Source: Halobaculum marinum
GTDB lineage: Archaea; Halobacteriota; Halobacteria; Halobacteriales; Haloferacaceae
Length of the DNA stretch: 64,000 nt
Assembly (NCBI RefSeq): GCF_029338555.1
Contig: NZ_CP119989.1
Location: 1,488,001 to 1,552,000 of the forward strand
Direction: 5' to 3'
The notes below the pieces were generated by a model, which was not told the origin of the DNA, made no database searches, and saw nothing but the letters and a program-made list of their open reading frames with translations. Below, in pieces: positions 59,350-64,000 of the stretch (within the stretch, counting starts at the first letter, position 1; the number at the start of each line of letters is the position of its first letter). The position numbers and the translations under genes were made by a program.

Positions 59350-59808
59350 ATGCGACATCCGGCCGACAGGCTCGCGGCACTCCCGGACGCGGCGTTCGCC
59401 TCGTTCGCGGAACGCCTCGGGGGTGTCTGGCCGGAGTACGAGGCGAGCGCCTCCCCGGTCACCCCTGAGGGAACCGTCGAACTCTCGCTGGTCCGCGAGC
59501 GGAGCGTGGTCCACGACCGGGCCGACCCTGACCGAGCGGTCGTGAGGCTGTGCCGGGCCGATATCGACGTGGACGCGGTGAACGACTTCGCGGTGTTCGC
59601 CGCCGAGCGCGGCCTCACGTTCGCGGTGTTGGCGACGGTCGGCGAGGTCGACCCGGACGCCACTCGCCGCGCCCGCTCGGCACCGGTCGACGTGTACGAC
59701 GGCGTGGGCATCGTCTCGCTCGCGCGAGACGCCGGCATCGCCATCCCCGGCGGCGGCGGAATCGACGCCGACGCCGACACCGACCCCGAGCGCGAGTCGG
59801 GGACGTGA
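59350..59808 (+). CDS. Conserved haloarchaeal protein, possibly PD-(D/E)xK-like
   Basis: 152 residues. The centre DRAVVRLCRADIDVDAVNDFAVFAAERGLTFAVLATVGEVDPDATRRARSAPVDVYDGVGIVSLARDAGI has the alternation of strands and helices seen in restriction endonuclease-like Mrr/PD-(D/E)xK domains, but I do not see a full catalytic motif. Acidic C-terminus. Its stop overlaps the start of the next gene by GTGA. Confidence 0.6.
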   Translation: MRHPADRLAALPDAAFASFAERLGGVWPEYEASASPVTPEGTVELSLVRERSVVHDRADPDRAVVRLCRADIDVDAVNDFAVFAAERGLTFAVLATVGEVDPDATRRARSAPVDVYDGVGIVSLARDAGIAIPGGGGIDADADTDPERESGT

Positions 59809-60266
59809 CCCGCGTCGCCGTCGGCGTCGAAGTCGACGCCCCGCCCGCGACGGTGTGGAGCGTCTTGACCGCCTTCGACGCGTACCCCGACTGGAACCCG
59901 CTCGTCCGGCGAGTCCGCGGCCGCGTCGAGGAGGGGCGGCGCCTCCGGGTGGTGATCACCCAGCGGGGCGTGCCGCCAGCGGTCATCGCACCGCGAGTGA
60001 CGCGCGTCGTCCCAGAGCGGGAACTGTCGTGGCGGTCGGCGCTGCCGGTTCCGGGCGCGTTCGACGCGACCCACCGGTTCCTGCTGGAGCCGTTGGACGG
60101 GGGCGAGCGGACGCGCTTCACCCAAGAGGAGACGTTCGGCGGGGTCGCGGGCGCCGCGGTCCCCCGCGCCGTCCGCGACCGCCTCCGGGCCGGCTTCGCC
60201 GACATGAGCGACGCCCTCAAGCGCCGGGCCGAGTCGGCGATTCCCGTGTGCGACTCGGACCGGTGA
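59805..60266 (+). CDS. SRPBCC (START-like) domain protein
   Basis: 153 residues from GTG 59805. VAVGVEVDAPPATVWSVLTAFDAYPDWNPLVRRVRGRVEEGRRLRVVI... ERELSWRSALPVPGAFDATHRFLLEPLDGGERTRFTQEETFGG is the polyketide cyclase/dehydrase-like beta-barrel with a large ligand cavity. C-terminal helix DMSDALKRRAES. Probably a binding or isomerase-like protein; ligand unknown. Translationally coupled to the preceding gene. Confidence 0.86.
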   Translation: MTRVAVGVEVDAPPATVWSVLTAFDAYPDWNPLVRRVRGRVEEGRRLRVVITQRGVPPAVIAPRVTRVVPERELSWRSALPVPGAFDATHRFLLEPLDGGERTRFTQEETFGGVAGAAVPRAVRDRLRAGFADMSDALKRRAESAIPVCDSDR

Positions 60267-60329
60267 CACACTCGCGGAGGTGGGGACGACCGGAACCCGT
60301 AAGCGCCGTCGTGCCCGACATCGACCAAC

Positions 60330-62699
60330 GTGGACGACACCGTCGAGTGGCTCCGCTCGCGCCCCTACTACGAGGGACAGGTCGCCGACAGCCGCACCCT
60401 CCCGGGTCGTGAGGCGGCTTTCGCGGACGTGGACCTCGAACCGCGGCTGGCGAGCGCGCTCGCCGACGACGGCATCGACTCGCTGTACCGCCACCAGGCC
60501 GAGGCCGTCGAGGCGGTGCGCGACGGCGGCGACGTGGTCCTCGCGACCCAGACCGCGAGCGGAAAGTCGCTCGCGTACACCGTCCCAGCCTTCGAACGCG
60601 CGATGGACCACGGCGGCCGGACGTTGTACCTCGCGCCGCAGAACGCCCTCATCGCCGACCAAGAGGAGACGCTCTCCGAACTGGCCCACGGGCTCGGATT
60701 CGGCTCTCGGGTCTCCGTCGCACAGTACACGGGACGGCTGTCGAAGTCCGAGAAGCGCGACGTGCGCGACCGCCAGCCGACCGTGCTCCTGTCGAACCCC
60801 GACATGCTCCACTACGGACTGCTCCCGTGGGCGTACAAGCACTGGGAGTGGTTCTTCGGGTCGCTGGAGACGGTCGTCATCGACGAGGTGCACGGCTACC
60901 GCGGCGTGTTCGGGAGCCACGTCGCGCTGGTGATGCGCCGCCTCAACCGGATCTGCGAGCGATACGGCGCCGACCCGCAGTTCGTCTGCTGCTCGGCGAC
61001 CATCGGCAACCCCGTCGAGCACGCCGCGCGCGTCACTGCTCGGCCCGAGTCGAACTTCACGCTCGTCGACGAGGACACTTCCGCGCGGGGGCCGCGCCAC
61101 TGGGTGCTGTGGAACCCGCCGGAGTACACCGGCGAGCAGGCCGACCGCCAGTCCGGACGGCGAAAGTCCAGTCACACCGAGACGAAGCGACTGTTCTGCG
61201 ACCTCGTGCAGGAGGGGTACCAGACCCTCGTGTTCACGAGGGCGCGCCAAACCGCCGAGCGGTACGCGACCGACTCCGCGAAGGAGTTGCGCCGCCGCGG
61301 CGAGCACGACCTCGCGAACCAGATCGAGGCGTACCAGGCGAGCCTCACGAACGAGCGTCGCCGCGAGATCGAACGTGGCCTCCACTCCGGCGACGTGGCC
61401 GGCGTGTGGTCGACGAACGCGCTCGAACTCGGTGTCGACGTGGGCGGGCTCGACGCGGTGATCCTCGACGGCTACCCCGGCACCCGGATGTCGGCGTTCC
61501 AGCAGGCGGGGCGCGCAGGGCGGGGGACCGACGACGCGCTCGTCGTCATGGTCGGCGGCGAGGACCAACTGGACCAGTACCTGATGACGAACCCGGACGA
61601 CCTGTTCGAGGGCGACCCCGAGCGCGCGATGGTCGACCCAGAGAACGGCGAACTCCTCCCCACCCACGTCGCCAGCGCCGCCGACGAGAACTGGCTCCGT
61701 CCGGAGGACGCGAGCCACTTCGGCGACACGTTCGAGTCGGTCGTCGAGTCGCTAGAGGCCGACGGCACCCTCGAGCGGATGGACACCTCCCGCGGCGACC
61801 GCTGGACGTACGACGGTCCCGGCAGCGCCCAGCACTCGATGAGCCTGCGTACCATCGACGACCGCGAGGTCGACCTCATGGACGCCCGCAACAACGACAC
61901 TATCGCGTCGCTGTCGTTCGGCGACGCCCTGCGCGACGCCCACCCGGGCGCCATCTACCACCACCAGGGCCAGACGTACGAGGTGGACGAGTTGGACCTC
62001 GACAAAGACGTGGCCCGCCTCCGCCCGACGTGGGCCGACTACTACACGCGCGTCCTCACCGACAAGGACGTGACCGTCAACGAAGACCTGCGCTCGCGAC
62101 CGCTCGACGCCCGTGAGGACACCGAGGTCCGGTTCGCGGACATCACCGTCACCGAACAGATCACGGGGTTCGAGCGCAGGGACGGGTCGACGGGCGAGAC
62201 GATGGGCGCGGAGATGGTGGACCTCCCAGAGACGGAACTGCGGACGCGGGCGCTGTACTACACCGTCCCCGAAGACGTGGAGCGCGAGATGCGCGAACTG
62301 GCGAGCGACGCCGGGCGAGGCGAGGCGGGATTCAACGGCGGCATCCACGCCGCCGAACACGGCTCCATCTCGCTCATGCCGCTGGACCTGTTGTGTGACC
62401 GGGCGGACATCGGCGGCGTCTCGACGCCGTTCCACCCGCACACGGGTCAGTCGACGGTGTTCATCTACGACGGCTACCCCGGGGGAGTCGGGCTCACTCG
62501 GGAGTCGTACCGGTCTGCCGACCGCCTCCTCGCGCGGACGGCGAAGATGATCGCGGCGTGTGACTGCGCCGACGGCTGTCCAGCGTGTGTCCAGTCGCCC
62601 CACTGTGGCAACGCGAACGAACCGCTGTCGAAGCCCGAGGCGGTCACCCTGTTGAACGCGCTCGCGGGGACCGACGAACCGATCCCGTCGGTGGAGTAA
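60330..62699 (+). CDS. DEAD/DEAH-box helicase, MrfA/YprA-like with C-terminal cysteine cluster
   Basis: 789 residues from GTG 60330. RecA-like domain 1: YRHQAEAVEAVRDGGDVVLATQTASGKSLAYT (motif I ATxTASGKS), VVIDEVHGYRGVFGSH (DEVH motif II), CSATIGNP (SAT, motif III). Domain 2: LVFTRARQTAERYA, GVWSTNALELGVDVGGLDAVILDGYPGTRMSAFQQAGRAGRG (motifs V, VI). The C-terminal DUF1998-type region ends CDCADGCPACVQSPHCG, a four-Cys cluster as in MrfA, which repairs mitomycin-type DNA damage in Bacillus. Likely a 3'-5' DNA repair helicase. Confidence 0.92.
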   Translation: MDDTVEWLRSRPYYEGQVADSRTLPGREAAFADVDLEPRLASALADDGIDSLYRHQAEAVEAVRDGGDVVLATQTASGKSLAYTVPAFERAMDHGGRTLYLAPQNALIADQEETLSELAHGLGFGSRVSVAQYTGRLSKSEKRDVRDRQPTVLLSNPDMLHYGLLPWAYKHWEWFFGSLETVVIDEVHGYRGVFGSHVALVMRRLNRICERYGADPQFVCCSATIGNPVEHAARVTARPESNFTLVDEDTSARGPRHWVLWNPPEYTGEQADRQSGRRKSSHTETKRLFCDLVQEGYQTLVFTRARQTAERYATDSAKELRRRGEHDLANQIEAYQASLTNERRREIERGLHSGDVAGVWSTNALELGVDVGGLDAVILDGYPGTRMSAFQQAGRAGRGTDDALVVMVGGEDQLDQYLMTNPDDLFEGDPERAMVDPENGELLPTHVASAADENWLRPEDASHFGDTFESVVESLEADGTLERMDTSRGDRWTYDGPGSAQHSMSLRTIDDREVDLMDARNNDTIASLSFGDALRDAHPGAIYHHQGQTYEVDELDLDKDVARLRPTWADYYTRVLTDKDVTVNEDLRSRPLDAREDTEVRFADITVTEQITGFERRDGSTGETMGAEMVDLPETELRTRALYYTVPEDVEREMRELASDAGRGEAGFNGGIHAAEHGSISLMPLDLLCDRADIGGVSTPFHPHTGQSTVFIYDGYPGGVGLTRESYRSADRLLARTAKMIAACDCADGCPACVQSPHCGNANEPLSKPEAVTLLNALAGTDEPIPSVE

Positions 62700-62755
62700 C
62701 CGGTCGACACCCGATCGGAAGCGTGATATCATCTATCTGATTAATATTGCCTATA

Positions 62756-62775
62756 TCGAAAAGCGCCGATTTCGA
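62756..62775. promoter_or_regulatory. TCGAAA-N8-TTTCGA inverted repeat upstream of the ABC transporter gene
   Basis: 6-bp arms at 62756-62761 and 62770-62775 lie upstream of the long palindrome. A further TTCGAAAA occurs near 62825-62831. Similar CGAAA/TTTCG half-sites are seen at 3689-3714 and 34581-34592. Confidence 0.35.
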
Positions 62776-62777
62776 GA

Positions 62778-62797
62778 GGTACAACAGCTGTTGTACC
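62778..62797. promoter_or_regulatory. Perfect 20-bp palindrome, probable operator
   Basis: Half-site GGTACAACAG followed by its exact reverse complement, with no spacer. A chance 20-bp palindrome is expected well below once in this window. It lies about 90 bp before the start of the sugar-binding-protein gene, upstream of the likely TATA element. Probably the binding site of a dimeric repressor or activator of the transport operon. Confidence 0.65.
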
Positions 62798-62804
62798 ATA
62801 TTTT

Positions 62805-62820
62805 CACTCGCAGCGGAGTA
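62805..62820 (+). promoter_or_regulatory. TrmB-like half-palindrome CACT-N7-GAGTA
   Basis: CACT at 62805-62808, seven bases, GAGTA at 62816-62820. The published Halobacterium TrmB consensus is TACT-N7-8-GAGTA; only the first base differs. TrmB controls sugar transport and metabolism in haloarchaea, which suits the downstream gene. Confidence 0.5.
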
Positions 62821-62874
62821 AACTTCGAAAAGTCTTAAGTGTCGGCTATGGGTACTCACAGGCGGCTCCACTAC

Positions 62875-62880
62875 GGAGGA
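62875..62880 (+). promoter_or_regulatory. Shine-Dalgarno sequence deciding the start of the ABC gene
   Basis: GGAGGA lies 3 bases before ATG 62884 and 6 before ATG 62887, favouring the second ATG. It shows this gene has a 5' leader. CTTAAG at 62833-62838 is the likely TATA-like element, placing the transcription start near 62860. Confidence 0.5.
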
Positions 62881-62886
62881 ACGATG

Positions 62887-64000
62887 ATGAAGGACACGGA
62901 ACTCAACAGACGAGACGTACTGAAGGGCGCTGGTGGCGTCGGCGCCGCCGGCATGCTCGGACTCGCAGGCTGCATGGGCGGCGGCGGTGGCGGCAGCGAC
63001 GCGCCCGTCGAGGTCCTGCACGGCTGGACCGGCGGCGACGGTGCGACCGCCGCAGAGGCGCTCGAGGAGGCGTTCAACGAGGCGCACCCCGACACCGAAC
63101 TGGACATGAACCCCATCGGCGGGGGCGGCAACCAGAACCTGGACGCCGTCGTCGCCAACCGCCTGCAGAACGACAACCCGCCGAGTTCGTTCGCGAACTG
63201 GCCGGGCCCCAACCTCGCACGCTACGAGGGCGTGCTGGGCGACGTCTCCGACCTGTGGGACGAAGCCGGCTTCACGGACTCCCACGTCGACGAGGCGGTC
63301 GACCTGCACCAGTACAACGGCGCGTTCCGCGCGGTGCCGCTGGGCTCGCACCGCCTGAACTGCCTGTTCTACAACAGCGCGGTCGTCGAGGAGGCGGGGG
63401 TCGACCCCGAGTCGCTGACGAGCGCGGAGGACCTGCTCGGTGCGCTGGAGACGGTCGCCTCCGAGACGGACAAGATCCCAATGACCCACGGTGGGAGCGG
63501 GACCTGGACGAAGGCGCAGCTGTTCGGCGTCATGCTGCTGTCGACCGCAGGCTACGACAGCTACATGAGCTTCGTCGACGGCAGCCCGAACCGCGACGAC
63601 GTGGTCGGTGCGCTCGACGCGCTCGCGACGGTGTTCGAGAACTACATCAACGAGGACTCGGCGTCCATCGGGCTGACGGAGTCCAACCAGAACATCATCG
63701 AGGGCGAGGCCGCCTTCATCCACCAGGGTAACTGGGCGGCTGGCGCCTATCGGAACGCGGAGGGCTTCGACTACAACGAGGACTGGGGCTTCAAGACGTT
63801 CCCCGGCACCGAGGGGATGTACACGCTCCACTTCGACTCGTTCCTCTACCCGTCGAACAACCCGAGCCCCGAGGGGACGCGGACGTGGCTCGAGTTCGTC
63901 GGCGGTCCCGAGGCGCAGATCGCGTTCAACCAGTACAAGGGCTCCATCCCGACCCGGACGGACGTCGACAAGAGCGAGTTCGGGCCGTACCTGCAGGAGA
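62887..64000 (+). CDS. ABC transporter substrate-binding lipoprotein, carbohydrate type (3' end outside window)
   Basis: At least 371 residues visible. Signal with twin-arginine motif NRRDVLKGAGG and lipobox LAGC (about residue 26-29), so it is exported folded by Tat and anchored by lipid, usual for haloarchaeal binding proteins. The mature part starts with a Gly/Ser-rich linker, then VEVLHGWTGGDGATAAEALEEAFNEAHPDTELDMNPIGGGGNQNLDAVVANRLQNDNPPSSF, and AFIHQGNWAAGAYRNAEGFDYNEDW. This is the type I carbohydrate-binding fold (COG1653/GtsA-like). It likely binds glucose or another sugar for permease genes beyond the window. Confidence 0.92.
   Translation, partial: MKDTELNRRDVLKGAGGVGAAGMLGLAGCMGGGGGGSDAPVEVLHGWTGGDGATAAEALEEAFNEAHPDTELDMNPIGGGGNQNLDAVVANRLQNDNPPSSFANWPGPNLARYEGVLGDVSDLWDEAGFTDSHVDEAVDLHQYNGAFRAVPLGSHRLNCLFYNSAVVEEAGVDPESLTSAEDLLGALETVASETDKIPMTHGGSGTWTKAQLFGVMLLSTAGYDSYMSFVDGSPNRDDVVGALDALATVFENYINEDSASIGLTESNQNIIEGEAAFIHQGNWAAGAYRNAEGFDYNEDWGFKTFPGTEGMYTLHFDSFLYPSNNPSPEGTRTWLEFVGGPEAQIAFNQYKGSIPTRTDVDKSEFGPYLQE

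Noticed and set aside
59259-61718. 819-codon minus-strand frame opposite the helicase
   Set aside because: Shadow of clear plus-strand helicase, SRPBCC and hypothetical genes; composition typical of antisense in GC-rich DNA.
1-64000. rRNA genes, insertion sequences with intact transposases, or a replication origin
   Set aside because: No conserved rRNA sequence, no DDE/Y1 transposase gene, and no Orc1/Cdc6 gene or ORB-like repeats were recognised.

Overview
This is a high-GC chromosomal window from a halophilic archaeon (class Halobacteria). The encoded proteins are strongly acidic (Asp/Glu-rich, Lys-poor). Several genes have a TATA-like box about 28-30 bp upstream of the start codon and no Shine-Dalgarno site, which indicates leaderless transcripts. 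The gene content is archaeal: Dph2, Nop5/fibrillarin, archaeal-type MAT, archaeal CoaD, the diadenylate cyclase DacZ, bacterio-opsin-activator-type HTH, HalOD1 domains and a TFB-like protein. From memory, the grouping of DHH/TrkA protein, PRC-barrel CdpB-like protein and lactate-oxidation genes resembles Haloferax, so a member of the Haloferacales is likely; the genus cannot be fixed from sequence alone.

Layout. 1-5400: YchF GTPase (cut by the edge), a cation exchanger, a DEDD exonuclease facing an HMCES-type SRAP protein, and a Xer-like recombinase with a small partner. 5401-8470: two long, less GC-rich stretches without convincing genes flank one polytopic membrane protein; this is the most decayed or accessory-looking part. 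8471-24876: PfkB kinase and BtpA, a HisG-like protein, an acidic coiled-coil protein, a stress protein, a metallo-beta-lactamase-fold hydrolase, Dph2, PhzF, a second exchanger, an HTR/KaiC-like protein next to a MinD-like ATPase, YlbF, FKBP, a CYTH enzyme, SAM synthetase and a thioredoxin. 25061-34577: CysK, the YyaL-type thioredoxin-domain protein, PurD, SdpI, an MFS transporter, an acyltransferase, and the dacZ-mscS operon. 34720-49206: regulators, a GNAT protein, tRNA-Leu, CoaD, GshA, the Nop5-fibrillarin operon, an aminotransferase, small enzymes, tRNA-Lys, and a TrkA-N/DHH phosphoesterase. 49207-56303: a 35-bp tandem repeat, a CdpB-like PRC-barrel protein and a divergent lactate-oxidation locus. 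56374-64000: HalOD1, an aminotransferase, an Ogt/DUF123 pair, a MrfA/YprA-like helicase and the start of a sugar ABC transporter locus.

Functional links. Thiol and sulfur metabolism is well represented (MAT, CysK, thioredoxin, gamma-glutamylcysteine ligase). c-di-AMP signalling may be represented twice: DacZ is the synthase, and a DHH/DHHA1 protein 13 kb away is a candidate hydrolase. D-lactate oxidation is encoded by two large proteins that share a homologous C-terminal iron-sulfur/CCG module, transcribed from a common 112-bp divergent promoter region.

The most unusual structure is a pair of about 88-bp elements, one downstream of tRNA-Leu and one downstream of tRNA-Lys. Each has a direct copy of its own tRNA's 3' end, a nearly identical ~50-bp core shared by both loci, and an inverted copy of the tRNA T-arm. 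The result would be a tRNA-specific stem around a common core.
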